Shown here piece after piece: positions 39,101 to 49,716 of a DNA stretch of 64,000 nucleotides. The translations under genes were made by a program, and so were the position numbers. The first letter of the stretch is position 1. Each line of letters opens with the position of its first letter. Under the pieces are notes generated by a model. It was given only the letters and a program-made list of their open reading frames with translations, was not told the origin of the DNA and did no database searches. The stretch is from Symbiodinium sp. CCMP2592 (lineage: Eukaryota > Sar > Dinophyceae > Suessiales > Symbiodiniaceae), in assembly GCA_905221615.1 (NCBI GenBank), contig CAJNDT010006155.1, positions 1-64,000 of the forward strand, in the 5' to 3' direction.

Positions 39101-41327
39101 AGATTTTCCGCAGCAGCCTCATTCCACGAAAACCACCGAGACGGTTTCGTGCATCCCCCCTTGACTTTCCAGGATCTCATTTTTTCCGGAAGCGCGGTCC
39201 AGACATCGTGGTCTGAGGCTCCCCTCATGTTAAACTCGAAAGCAATGCGAGTCTTGTACTTGTCGAAGATTTCGCTTTCCTGGCTGAGGTACAACTAGAA
39301 TTGTATTGGTTAAACAAATACTGACTATATTATTATATGAATTGTACAATATTGAGAATTGGAAAAGCCTGGCCTCGTTGTTGGACTGCAGAAAACTTTC
39401 GAGTGCGTCCTGTTTCTCTGCAAAGAAGCCGCCAGAGCCGAAGGGCTTGTAGTTCAGGGTCCACATGAACGTCGTTAGGAGGACATTTTTGTGGAGTTGT
39501 CCTCTGAGCGGCCCCTTGATATCCCTATGCAGGCGATGGATTTTGTCGTAACTGTAATGTACGAGCAAGTTCTGGTCCAAGGAAAATGCGTTGGCGGCAC
39601 ACCCGATGCTGCCTTGATCCATCAATATGTGCAACATCGGAATCATGTCTGCAGACTGTGCGTCAAAACTCATACTGTGCACTGTGGCTGGATCCTCTGT
39701 ACGGATGACTTCCCATTCTGCACCACGAAAAGTTGCTTGGTCTCCCGGGTTCAATGGGGCCAACATGGACAGCAGCTGAGAGTCCGGCTGGAAATCGGTT
39801 ATTTGCAACCCGGCGATTTTGAAGCACTGACTGCTGACAGCCTGGAAAAACTTCAGGGTCGAAAGTCTCTCAATTTCTCGACGTGCCGCCAAACGTTCGA
39901 CTTCCGGCATAAGGTCATATTGTCCCGGGCGAAGGATTTTGGCCGAGTTCACAAATTGAGCAGTGGCATGGGCAAAACAATTGGCAGAACTGTTGTAAAA
40001 AAGACTCACAAGCCAATCTTTCGTGCTGTGGTGGGAAGAATCAGTGACCATGGTCAGCTTCCGAACATTGAGAAATGACAAGGAGCTTTCTTGCTTGTAC
40101 AAGCTCAGCATCTTCCGCTGCCACAGAGAAACAGAGCCAGGCCTGACACCGCCATCTCTGTCCGTCTCTCTGATCTCAGCCAACTTCATCATCGAGACCT
40201 TTGTGTTGCGTGCTTGTTCAATGAAGTCCCAAATCCGGTGAACGGACATTTTCCGGCGAGGGTCTTCTCCATCATCAGCAGACCTGCGAGCAATGCAACT
40301 GCAACTTCATAACTTAACTCACTTGACAAATTGATTTCAAATGAAATGATGCCCCCGGACTCCTGAATGCAGAAATCAACCTTACCCAACAGCCAACCTC
40401 CTTCCTCGCCCTGACAGTCGTCGTGAAGGAACTGCTCTCTCGAACGCTTGGTTTGCCTCTACATGCTCCAAAATGCTGTGGGCCATAGCTCCATGCAAAA
40501 TCTGGAAGACAGTGGCTCGCAATTGTTGCAGAGCAGCCAAGCTATGGTTTTTCCAGGGTGACATGTTTCTGGATCGACGGACCTTCGCAGCATTGAGGAC
40601 AAAAGCGAGCACATCCAAAAACAGAAGTTCTCCCTGCCAAGGGCCTGACAGTACAGCTTCTGAGTACATGTTGCCCCAAACCTTTCTCCAAGACTCCAGA
40701 ACTGAAGCATGTAGTGAGGAAAGAAAGTCTTGCACTCCCAAGACCATTCCATTGGGCTGCAACATGAGGACATGGTTCCCAGCAGTGCCATGCACATCGA
40801 TGCTCAAGCCATGCTGTCCAGCCGCGTATGCCTGGGTTGTAGCCTCTGCTGAGATTTTCCGGAACATATCCCAGAGGTAGGTCGACTTGGCTGCAGTTTG
40901 GCTTTTGTCCAGTAGCTTTGCAAAGAACATCATCAGCAGCATGGTACTGGCACAATTGCAATTCAACATACTTGTCCTGAACCAGGGCCACTTTTGCCAA
41001 GTATTTGAGTATGTGTGTGCATACATGTACTGTCAAGGATTTCATAATTTTTAAGGTTCGTGGCCTGAGGTTCATTGAACGATAATGCAAATCTTTCTCT
41101 GTCAGGATATCCTCGGACAAGCAAAGGTCTTTCAGTGTTTTGGCATGTTTCGTCAGAGCGTTTTGCTCGCCATTCTCCATAAGCTTGTCCATGACATATT
41201 GCAGATCCCAGTACAGCTGGGAATCATCAGGATTGCGATATGCCACCGGGCCAAAAGCCACAGCAAGACCTTCCATGACCAAAGAGTCTGCATTTGCGGG
41301 CACATGCTGGAAACATGGCTCAGCCAT
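36190..41327 (-). CDS. 1550-residue protein of unknown function, six exons
   Basis: Exons 41327-41065, 40946-40386, 40283-39369, 39283-38026, 37927-37292 and 37209-36190. The lengths sum to 4653 nt, exactly 1551 codons with the stop, and every junction keeps frame. Donors are GC, GT, GC, GC, GT; all acceptors are AG. The protein begins MAEPCFQHVPANADS. The middle holds TMVTDSSHHSTKDWLVSLF, MLHILMDQGSIGCAAN and YSYDKIHRLHRDIKGPLRGQ; the conserved-looking aspartates recall DDE-type transposases, but this is only an impression. The last exon starts with an Ala/Lys/Gly-rich basic run, then an acidic and Pro-rich region that includes a TLPD...GMAQ repeat, and ends with ERLAPIIDAMPPPTKYAK. I do not recognise the family. 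The first exon and part of the second recur in the duplicate at 55.3 kb. Confidence 0.72.
36632..36692 (-). repeat. TLPD...GMAQ element, copy 3, inside a coding exon
   Basis: Plus-strand core TGTGCCATTCCACTGTCCCT ... GGCAAGGTCCCATTGGATGG; the minus strand reads SNGTLPDPISGPRDSGMAQ within the last exon of the 1550-residue protein, in frame. Confidence 0.7.
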
Positions 41328-41824
41328 GGTCACATATTATGTGTACTGTAACTTTGCGATTTGAAATGTCAAAGTCCTATTGCACAAATGTTGAGCCATG
41401 TAATTTTACAGTTCACACATTGCCTTAACGTGGGGGGAAATGTCCCTCTTATTATTTAGGTGGAACATCCCAGGCGAAATTGAAGCTACAGAAACATGAC
41501 AAAATGTCTGCACCGAACAGAGAACAACCACATGAGAACTTGTGAAGCTATTGGCCATGAGTGCAATTGCAATTTTTTTCGCCCTTGTTCCGCGAACCCC
41601 TCACGGATTTGAAGACAGCCTTGTGTCGGAACTGAAATGAGCCGCAATCGGCAATGCAGCATCCAGTAATCGTCATCAGTGCAACAGCCATTGGCGTGCT
41701 TTGGGCTCCCTGTGAAAATTGTATTTAGGATTGAATTGGTTGTCACTTTAATGTGCCATCCATACCCATGCAAGACAATGAAATGCTGTGCAACTGCTGA
41801 ATTGATCTACTGAGTTACTGCCAC

Positions 41825-43962
41825 TCAAGCAAAAATTGTATTGGGTTCAGTGTTCTCCAGGATCTCGAAGCCATGGTCGGCCTCCTGACCATTGCGATTT
41901 CCCTCATCCACGTCCATCGGCTCCGGAATCGAGCAACGTAGTGGGCAACGACTTCCCGGTCTGGTGTTTGTCGATTCCGCCCAGCGCAGGATGCAGTCTT
42001 CGTGAAACCAATGCCCGCAGTGGAGCCGGAGCAAGACTTGTTCCCCCTCATCCATGGTGTCCTGGCAACCAAAACAAATTGTCAAATGAGGACATCACAA
42101 CACTCACAAGGTCTACACTGGAGATGGAGCTGAAGCAAGCAACACTCGTGGGATCCATTCCGTCCTGGCAAATGAGACATATGGGAAGCTCAATGGCCTC
42201 TGACTCTGCTTGGATCTCTTGCTGGTCCTGCTGAACTGTTCCAGCTGCAAGGGTGGCTGGGGGTCCGGCTGCTGCATCGGGAGCGGGTGGATGCTCGCGG
42301 GGTGTTGCTGCCACAACTGGTTCAACCACAGCATGCTCCAATGTCTCGGGCTCAATTGTGGGAGGGTTGGCTGGAGGCACAACATGATCAGGGGATGCGG
42401 GGGGCATCGCTGGCATTGCTTTGCTCAAAGTATGCATAGCCTTGGGAGCCACAGCAGGGGATGTGTTTGTTGATGGTTCTGCCGAAGGCATTGTTGGCAT
42501 TGCTGCATGGCCGGCCTGCTTGGGCGGAGGGGGCACCCGGGGTGCTGCAGGGGCTGCGGGCTGAGGTGGCCCAGACGTTGCTCGCACAGGTGGGACCCGG
42601 ATCGGGGCAGGTGTGACAGCCTTGGCATGTGCCGGCAGAGGCGCCTTTGCCGGTGCAGGTGGTGGGCTTGCAGTTGCACTTACTGCCACAGGTGCTGGGC
42701 GGGCACGTGCTGGCGGCATTGTTGCTTTCGCCCCTGCCTGCAAAATCATGCCAACGTCACCTGAGGTTGGAGCTTTCGCAAAACAGATGCTGACAGGCTT
42801 CATGAATGAGTCCTGCCAGCCCAGAGGGCGAGCAATCTCCTCTATTGCAGCGTCTGTCAAATTCAGGGGCAGCTTCGAGGCCAACTGTTCCATGAACTGT
42901 GGTTCGCACCGTCGGACACGATTGAATGCCGTTTGGAACCGCATGTGCAAGTCTTCGTAGGATATCACACCTGCACAGCCAAAGATGAAGTCTCAATTGA
43001 ATGTTCTTATGAATAATAAAGCTGAAAAAACCGACCAGACGAACAACCCGTAATGGCATGATCATTCACTGACCCAAAATGACATTTCCTCTATAGTGTC
43101 CTGGCAATAACATCTGACAAGTCACGGAGATAAGAGAGCCGGCTACTTGGCCTGAGCCTCGTCAGCATCCACAGAAGTACCAAGAGTCCCCTTTGGCTCA
43201 ATTGACTGAGGTACCCAGCCTCAGCGTTCATAGCATCTTCTCATCATGTTAGACAAATTGTCAAATGCACAAACAAAAACAAGTGACACAAATGGGAATT
43301 CCTGTCCCGCCTCCAGCTCACCGTACAATTTCTCCAAGCTGGCCACAAGCCTTGTCCTTGGAAGACCTTTCAATACTGTTGTGCTCCCTGTGATTGTGGC
43401 ATCCTCCCCCTTGTTGTAAACATAGCCGACTGTGGGTGGTGGGAGGGGCTGCACAGGATGAGCAGGAACTGTCACAGGGCCCTGAGGCACTTCATTTCCC
43501 GAGCCCGATGCTGATGGAACTTCCGGAACCACCTGCTGATGTTGTGCTGTGGCCCTGTCGGATTCCTCCTCCTCTTCCTGTTCCGAATCGTCATCCACCT
43601 CATTCACCTGGGGGGGGGAGAATCCTGGCATCATATTCATCTGGGCATTCATCATCGGATTGCCCTGCATCGCAGCAGCCGGGTTTGCCGAACCGTGCAT
43701 GGGCATCGACATTATTCTGCATGCCAGTGCATGGGTGCATCATGGGCATGTTCATACCCGGGTTCATGCCCATCAATGTGCCGGGGTTCATGGTCATGTA
43801 AGGATGAGCTGGAAACATCATTGGGGGCATGGTCGGCTGCATCTGGCCTGTCATGACCATGTGCTGTCCATTGCCATTCCTGGAATCCGCAAGACGGGCC
43901 CGCTTGTGGCGTCGGGGAATAAGCCCTGCCATGGCTTCTGCAACTACAGGCAATTGGTGTTC
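41825..43962 (-). CDS. RING-finger protein, probable E3 ubiquitin ligase (copy A)
   Basis: Exons 43962-43322, 42970-42108 and 42061-41825; the intron 42062-42107 is only 46 nt (GTGAGT...CCAG), and the donor at 43321 is GTGAGC. The RING is split between the last two exons: CLIC in the first, then HCGHWFHEDC and CPLRC in the second, with 34 residues between the second and third cysteines, which fits C-x2-C...C-x-H-x2-H-x2-C...C-x2-C. Before it lies a long Ala/Pro-rich region and, in the first exon, a Met-rich part and an acidic EQEEEEESD stretch. The start is not found. In this copy exon 43962-43322 is 641 nt and out of frame: relative to copy B, 2 bp are missing near 43712, in the codons for GMKNNMSMP. 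Confidence 0.65.
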
Positions 43963-44155
43963 CTGTAGCAATGGTACTTCAAACCGAACCCTTGAGCAAT
44001 TCAGGCAAACACAATTGACAATTCAAAGTTGAAGCAACACTGCAGGACATACAGCTGACTACAGTACAGAAAGCTCCGAAAAGCACAGAGCTTCTTATTT
44101 GTTGCAGCCATTCCGAGCCGTGTTGGTCCACACCGTATTAGCAGAAACAAGCGAG

Positions 44156-44749
44156 CTAGTAAACATTGTCCTTGTACCACTGCCGAATCTCACTTTTGGT
44201 TTTGCCCGACCCTTTCTGGCCCGGGTGTGAACATTGCGAAATTGAATTTGACTGAAAGCAGTCAGCCAAGAGAGTCCTCACTTGTTGCCATGTTGACCGT
44301 GAATCGGAAATGTCAATCTCCAAGTCACAGAGCACCTGCAGATCCTCCAGCACGTAGTGACCTCAGTGGGGCAGCAACACTTTATTATGGTTATGTGTTA
44401 TGATTTAACAAACAACACAGCGGTTTTGTTCAAAGGACAAACACATCAGGATGATTGCTCTGAAGGCACTGACACAATGCCACCTCAATTGAAATGAATC
44501 AGCTGTCAGAAGTGTATCATCATCGTCAGAATTGTTTGCTGGCACATCATGGGGTGACGGAGCTATGAGAGCCGCCAACATGGTCTTGGCTTTGAAGAGA
44601 AGCAATCGATGAGACCAGGCCAATGGCAGGTCACACTGCAACAAATGTAACAAGCAATCACTGACTTGGTTTCCTTCCACCTCCGGCCAAGTAGGCGGTA
44701 GAGCCTGCACTGCTTCCAAAGCCCATTGCTGTTCTTCAGCCAAAGTCAT
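44156..44749 (-). CDS. Small protein of unknown function (copy A)
   Basis: ATG at 44749 (MTLAEEQQWALEAVQALPP), an acidic NNSDDDD stretch, then at least two further exons. One ends at 44282 (STWQQ, GTGAGG donor) and the last is 44215-44156 (KGSGKTKSEIRQWYKDNVY, stop). The 66-nt intron 44216-44281 keeps frame. The junction between the first exon and the exon containing DLEIDISDSRS is not settled. TTGGCTCAAG, the end of the dinoflagellate spliced leader, lies at 44767-44758, nine bases before the ATG. No domain recognised. Confidence 0.5.
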
Positions 44750-45038
44750 GTTTCTGCCTTGAGCCAAGATATGCACAAATCATGGAGGACATCACATGGC
44801 CTGACCTCGCTGACAGTGGTGGCAAAGCAATTGAACAAGTAACATCCCAAAGAACCGCACTGGAATTTTGACATGAATGTCACAATCGTGCTTGCCCCTA
44901 TGCAAAAAAAGCCAACATAATCTATACACATGGCAAAGGAAGAAGCTGTTATTGAGCACGGTGCTGCTGCAATTCTGCAATACAGCACAAGTAGTGAATT
45001 CAACTTGCTTGATCCTTTATACAGTTGTTCAAAATTTG

Positions 45039-45863
45039 TCACTTGTGCTTGTCATTCCTTTGGCTCTTCCTCTTTTTGGACTCGTTGTTCTTATGTTTCA
45101 GAAGCTGCAACTTGAATTTAGTGTGCACACCATCGCCACTGGCCATTGGCAACTGAGATTCAGACCGGGTTGGACTCAGAGCCAAATCCCCTGAAGAGCT
45201 CGAGGCAGCTGCTGCTGCTGTTGCTGCTGGAAGAACCAAGTCCGGAGCATCAGAAGCGATCACATTCGGATTCGGCAAGAGCAAAGCTGCATTGGAATCT
45301 GAAGGCAATGGAGGCAATGGAATCTCTGAACTCAATTGCATTGACTGCACAGCACCTGCCATTTTTGCGTCCACTGACTCCTCTCCTTGAAGACTTGTGT
45401 AACTGGCACCCTCCGCGTTCAGGTTGGCCTCCGGGTTCGGGTTGACCTCACCCGGGTTGGCCTCTGCCGTGGAGTCAACCAGCGCAGACGGGTAGGACTC
45501 ATTCCAATCATGCCAGCCTTTCCACTTCCACCAGGAGTCTTTTGGATTATCCCAGGAGTCTGCCTCCCAGGAGTCGCAAGGATATGTCATCTTCTGGTGT
45601 TTGCTCTTTTGCTGAATCGGACGGTCGTTGTCTTCTTCCATGTCCACTGGAGTGTCCTGACTTGACTGGATGGCAACTCCTTCTGTTTGATCGTAGTTCC
45701 GCCAGCCACGACCTGCCCAATACGTAGTCTCATGTGGTGTGGGGTCTTCGCTGCTTTGGCTTGGGGCTTCCCAAGTCCGCTTGTTGCGTGCACCCGACTC
45801 AGCCTCATGCCAGACCTGTGCTCCAGGCGGAAGCTTGACCCATCCATTGACATGAACCCACAT
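45039..45863 (-). CDS. Trp-rich acidic protein of unknown function (copy A)
   Basis: An intact 274-residue ORF from ATG 45863 (MWVHVNGWVKLPPGAQVW) to 45039. Residues 60-130 alternate tryptophan with acidic residues (DSWEADSWDNPKDSWWKWKG). The second half is rich in Ala, Ser, Pro and Asn, and the tail is basic (KHKNNESKKRKSQRNDKHK) like a nuclear-localisation signal. A spliced-leader-like sequence lies 129 bp upstream, supporting the orientation and start. The duplicate at 59601-60425 encodes the same protein. Function unknown. Confidence 0.65.
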   Translation of the reverse strand: MWVHVNGWVKLPPGAQVWHEAESGARNKRTWEAPSQSSEDPTPHETTYWAGRGWRNYDQTEGVAIQSSQDTPVDMEEDNDRPIQQKSKHQKMTYPCDSWEADSWDNPKDSWWKWKGWHDWNESYPSALVDSTAEANPGEVNPNPEANLNAEGASYTSLQGEESVDAKMAGAVQSMQLSSEIPLPPLPSDSNAALLLPNPNVIASDAPDLVLPAATAAAAASSSSGDLALSPTRSESQLPMASGDGVHTKFKLQLLKHKNNESKKRKSQRNDKHK

Positions 45864-45991
45864 GTTTGATGTCCAGGATGGCAAAAGGAAATATGAGCTA
45901 CACAGCCACCACAATGTTGACCTGGTCTTGTTCGACAATTGAGAACATGAAATGTTAGACAGCCAGCACAATGTTCATGCAATTCACAGAG

Positions 45992-46004
45992 TTGAGCCAA
46001 AATG
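45992..46004 (-). other. Relict dinoflagellate spliced-leader sequence (copy A)
   Basis: The minus strand reads CATTTTGGCTCAA, a 13-base exact match to the 3' part of the dinoflagellate spliced leader (...GCCATTTTGGCTCAAG), with CCG a few bases before it as in the leader. It lies upstream of the ATG at 45863. Such relicts are known to mark genes that re-entered the genome from spliced mRNA. Confidence 0.6.
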
Positions 46005-46129
46005 TTCGGGCAATGCAAACAATTGTCCTGCTCACACAACACAGCAACCAATATGGACTTTGTTTGAAAAAGGGAAATTGCCATTTTCATGACTGTGCCC
46101 ATGCAAAGAAATTAAGACTCACCCATGCA

Positions 46130-47330
46130 ACCAATGCATTTCAACACAGACATTCTTGCATTGTGGGCCAATTTGGAGACAATCGAAATGCAAGCTTCCA
46201 TGCAAAGATTTTGCTCCACCCAAACAAAAACTCTTGTTCCAATGCATTTTCACACAGACATTCTTGCATTACAGGCGAATTTTGAAACATCCCAAATGCA
46301 AGCTTCCATGCAAAGATTTAGTCCCACCCATGCAACCAATGCATTTTAACACAGACATTCTTGCATTGTGGGCCAATTTGGAGACATTCGAAATGCAAGC
46401 TTCCATGCAAAGGTTTTGCTCCACCCATACAAAAACTCTTGTTCCAATGCATTTTTACACAGACATTCTTGCATTACGGGCGAATTTTGAAACATCCCAA
46501 ATGCAAGCTTCCATGCAAAGATTCCGCTCCACCCATGCAAAAACTTTTGTTCCAATGCATTTTCCCACAGACATTCTTGCATTACGGGCGAATTTTGAAA
46601 CATCCCAAATGCAAGCTTCCATGCAAAGATTTAGTCCCACCCATGCAACCAATGCATTTTAACACAGACATTCTTGCATTGTGGGCCAATTTGGAGACAT
46701 TCGAAATGCAAGCTTCCATGCAAAGGTTTTGCTCCACCCATACAAAAACTCTTGTTCCAATGCATTTTTACACAGACATTCTTGCATTACGGGCGAATTT
46801 TGAAACATCCCAAATGCAAGCTTCCATGCAAAGATTTAGTCCCACCCATGCAACCAATGCATTTTAACACAGACATTCTTGCATTGTGGGCCAATTTGGA
46901 GACATTCGAAATGCAAGCTTCCATGCAAAGATTTCGCTCCACCCATGCAAAAACTCTTGTTCCAATGCATTTTCCCACAGACATTCTTGCATTACAGGCG
47001 AATTTTGAAACATCCCAAATGCAAGCTTCCATGCAAAGATTTAGTCCCACCCATGCAACCAATGCATTTTAACACAGACATTCTTGCATTGTGGGCCAAT
47101 TTGGAGACATTCGAAATGCAAGCTTCCATGCAAAGATTTCGCTCCACCCATGCAAAAACTCTTGTTCCAATGCATTTTCCCACAGACATTCTTGCATTAC
47201 AGGCGAATTTTGAAACATCCCAAATGCAAGCTTCCATGCAAAGATTTAGCCCACCCATGCAAAAACTTTTGTTCCAATGCATTTTCACACAAACATTCTT
47301 GCATTATGGGCCAATTGAAACATTGCAAAT
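46130..47330 (+). repeat. 205-bp satellite of alternating 108- and 97-bp units (copy A)
   Basis: The motif GACATTCTTGCATT recurs at 46149, 46257, 46354, 46462, 46570 and 46667 and onward, with spacings of 108 and 97 bp. The larger unit carries AAAACTCTTGTTCC, the smaller GCGAATTTTGAAACATCCC. Every unit contains ATGCAAGCTTCCATGCAAAG. A 205-bp period is not divisible by three, so the open frames across it are not a conserved protein. Confidence 0.9.
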
Positions 47331-47510
47331 GCAAGGAATTGTTGATACATTTCAAGCCACCATGCATTTGAAACAGTGAACTCTTGTTTCTGCTCAATCT
47401 TCCACTTGAGAGCAAATGCAAGGCAAATGCAGTTGTCATCAAAGAGAACCTGTGAAAAGCCCCAGCTCTTCTCTGTCCAGATGCACATCAATGAACGTTC
47501 TCTTCAGATA

Positions 47511-47556
47511 CTCGCGCGCGAATGCGCGCGGGCGCGCGCGCACATGCGCGCATGAG
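47511..47556 (+). repeat. GCGC-rich alternating tract (copy A)
   Basis: Alternating CG/GC dinucleotides with short ATGC/ACAT interruptions in an otherwise AT-rich region. Such alternating purine-pyrimidine sequence can adopt Z-DNA. Confidence 0.8.
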
Positions 47557-47649
47557 TAGATTGAAAGTGCAACAGCAATTGTGTTCCAAATTGACAATTC
47601 TCAGCTTGTTCATCAGTGAAATACAGTCTAAAACTGTTCCCTTAACAGG

Positions 47650-47820
47650 TTTCTATACATTTTTGATGAACTTTTGATGAACTTTTGATGAACTTTTGAT
47701 GAACTTTTGAGAATTTTTGAGAACTTTTGATATTTTCGACGGTTTGATGACATTTTGATGACATTTTGATGAACTTTTGATGAACTTTTGAGAACTTTTG
47801 ATGACTTTTTGATATTTTCG
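47650..47820 (+). repeat. 11-bp tandem repeat ACTTTTGATGA (copy A)
   Basis: About fifteen units of ACTTTTGATGA or close variants (ATTTTGATGAC, ACTTTTGAGA). No gene is evident. Confidence 0.8.
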
Positions 47821-48459
47821 AGGTTGACAGAAATGTAGTTTTTGCTATTTTGGAAGGTGACAGAAATGTAATTCCAATGCTTGCAGCTTCTGGCTCCGGT
47901 TTCCATTGGTAGCTTCGGGTTTGGGGTTTTTTCAGAGTTTGCCTGCCTGCCACAGGACGTGCATTGATTGTATTGGTGATGGCTATATACAAAGTCGATG
48001 CATTCAGGGGTGGCTTGACTCAAATGTTTCTAGGGGTTTGCATTGGTAGCTGAGCTTTGGTCTGTTTTTTAGAGGATACCTTCCTCCCTTGCTACACAAT
48101 TTCGTGTACTTCTGGACCAAACTGTTTGGAGAGAATGATTACGTTTGCATTCAGAAGTGGCTTGACTCAGGTGTTTCTAGGGGTTTGTATTGGTAGCGGA
48201 GCTTTGGTCTTGCATGCAAATTGGTATCGGAGCCATTGGTAGCTGAGCTTTCATGCAAAGAAGCTGACTGCAAAATGCATTGGTTTCAGAATTGAAACCA
48301 GAATTGAAGCAGAACACGTGCTTTTAAGAGTGTTTGGCAATCAGCCAGTCCTTCTGGAATGATGCAAATGCAGGTCTGCCGACAACGATGTGCACATTTG
48401 AGACAGGTTCAGCGAGAATGTAAATGCATTGAACACTTCCTCGAAATGCATTTCTGGCG

Positions 48460-49110
48460 GGCCGATGTTGCATTGAAATCAAATTGGTGCACGCTTTTCT
48501 GGACTACAAATGTATTGCAAGCAAACCGAAATGACAGACGAAATGCATCCAGTTGTGCTGGAACTGTTGTCAAAGTGCACTTCGAGATGCTGTCTGGCAC
48601 ATGTTGAATGCATCCTGCATCTACATTCTGTGACCTGGTAATGCATTTGAAATGAAGGATTGGACGTCCGTTTTGGATCCGAAATGCATTGCAAGCAAAC
48701 CGAAATGACAGACGAAATGCATCCAGTTGTGCTGGAACTGTTGTCAAAATGCACTTTGAGATGCTGTCTGGCACATGTTGAATGCATCCAGCATCTGCAT
48801 TCTGTGAGCTGGAAATGCATTTGAAATGAAAGTTTGGACGTCCGTTTTGGATCCGAAATGCATTGCAAGCAAACCCAAATGACAGACGAAATGCATCCAG
48901 CTGTGCTGGAACTGTTGTCAAAATGCACTTTGAGATGCTGTCTGGCACATGTTGAATGCATCCAGCATCTGCATTCTGTGAGCTGGAAATGCATTTGAAA
49001 TGAAAGTTTGGACGTCCGTTTTGGATCCGAAATGCATTGCAAGCAAACCGAAATGACAGACGAAATGCATCCAGTTGTGCTGGAACTGTTGTCAAAATGC
49101 ACTTTGACAT
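48460..49110 (-). repeat. 174-bp tandem repeat with open frames (copy A)
   Basis: Four units start at 48541, 48715, 48889 and 49063 (AAATGCATCC), each exactly 174 bp, which is 58 codons. On the minus strand one frame is open over 233 codons (SKCILTTVPAQLDAFRLSF per unit) and a second over 242. Each unit is rich in ATGCA/TGCAT. Whether it is translated is unknown. Confidence 0.75.
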
Positions 49111-49443
49111 CCTGTCTTGCAGGTGTTGAATACATCAAATATTGGTTGGAATTATGACAAATGTATTTGGTCACAGCCGAGACCACCATCACAACTCCTT
49201 CATCCACTTGTCAGTTGTAATTCAGAACGAGACAAGGATAGGACTGAGACTCTTTCTCCGAACACAGTCATCATGGAACCACATGACTGTGCAATGCAAC
49301 ACCACGTCTGCTGCTTTCTTCAACTTGTCTGCAAGGTGGAACATGACAGTGAAGCTCACATGCAACTCTCAATGGGCATCTGCACAATTGTTTTGGTCAC
49401 GAATCAGGCAGCTGGCTGAATTGATCGAATTACAAATTGAGAA

Positions 49444-49716
49444 TCATTGCTGTGCAAGCATTGCCAATATTGCAGCATGGAGGACAAGCCCCATCAGCTG
49501 CGAGGCGGAAGGATTGAGTTTCATGAGCGCTTTGAAGTTGTAGACCTTATCCTCCCACTCTTGTTTTCTTTCTCCAAGCATTGGGCGTGGAACCAGGCAG
49601 CTCATCAAGTCAAAACCGACACAGCCATAAAGTGGAGCCGAGTCATCGATCAATCGCTTGTTCATCCGCCAAAGTTTGGCCAGTCGGCGTTCCTGGGCAG
49701 CTGCCTCATCGCCCAT
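49444..49716 (-). CDS. Short ORF or terminal exon, unknown product
   Basis: ATG 49716 (MGDEAAAQERRLAKLWRMNK) to stop 49444, 90 residues with normal composition and a hydrophobic end (LMGLVLHAAILAMLAQ). A CTGCAG acceptor occurs just upstream of the open frame at about 49770, so it may be the last exon of a longer gene. No family recognised. Confidence 0.35.
   Translation of the reverse strand: MGDEAAAQERRLAKLWRMNKRLIDDSAPLYGCVGFDLMSCLVPRPMLGERKQEWEDKVYNFKALMKLNPSASQLMGLVLHAAILAMLAQQ

Larger units (their letters stand above)
40778..49437. repeat. Segmental duplication, copy A
   Basis: Aligned base by base with 55323-64000, the offset is 14545-14563. Differences are scattered substitutions and a few small indels, for example 12 bp in an intron at about 41050 versus 55602, 2 bp at about 43712, and a G-run of 9 versus 11. 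I estimate roughly 99 percent identity by eye. The right edge is not defined because copy B runs off the window. Confidence 0.93.

Noticed and set aside
43188..43202. CTTTGGCTCAATTG on the plus strand, similar to the spliced leader
   Set aside because: It matches only about 10 bases, lies on the non-coding strand of its surroundings, and no gene start follows.
46130..47330. Regular direct repeats that might be taken for a CRISPR array
   Set aside because: The spacing alternates 108/97 bp and the sequence between repeats is itself repeated, so there are no unique spacers; the genome is eukaryotic.
46156..47379. Long plus-strand frames across the satellite
   Set aside because: The 205-bp period is not a multiple of three, so the frames are accidents of a repeat poor in stops.
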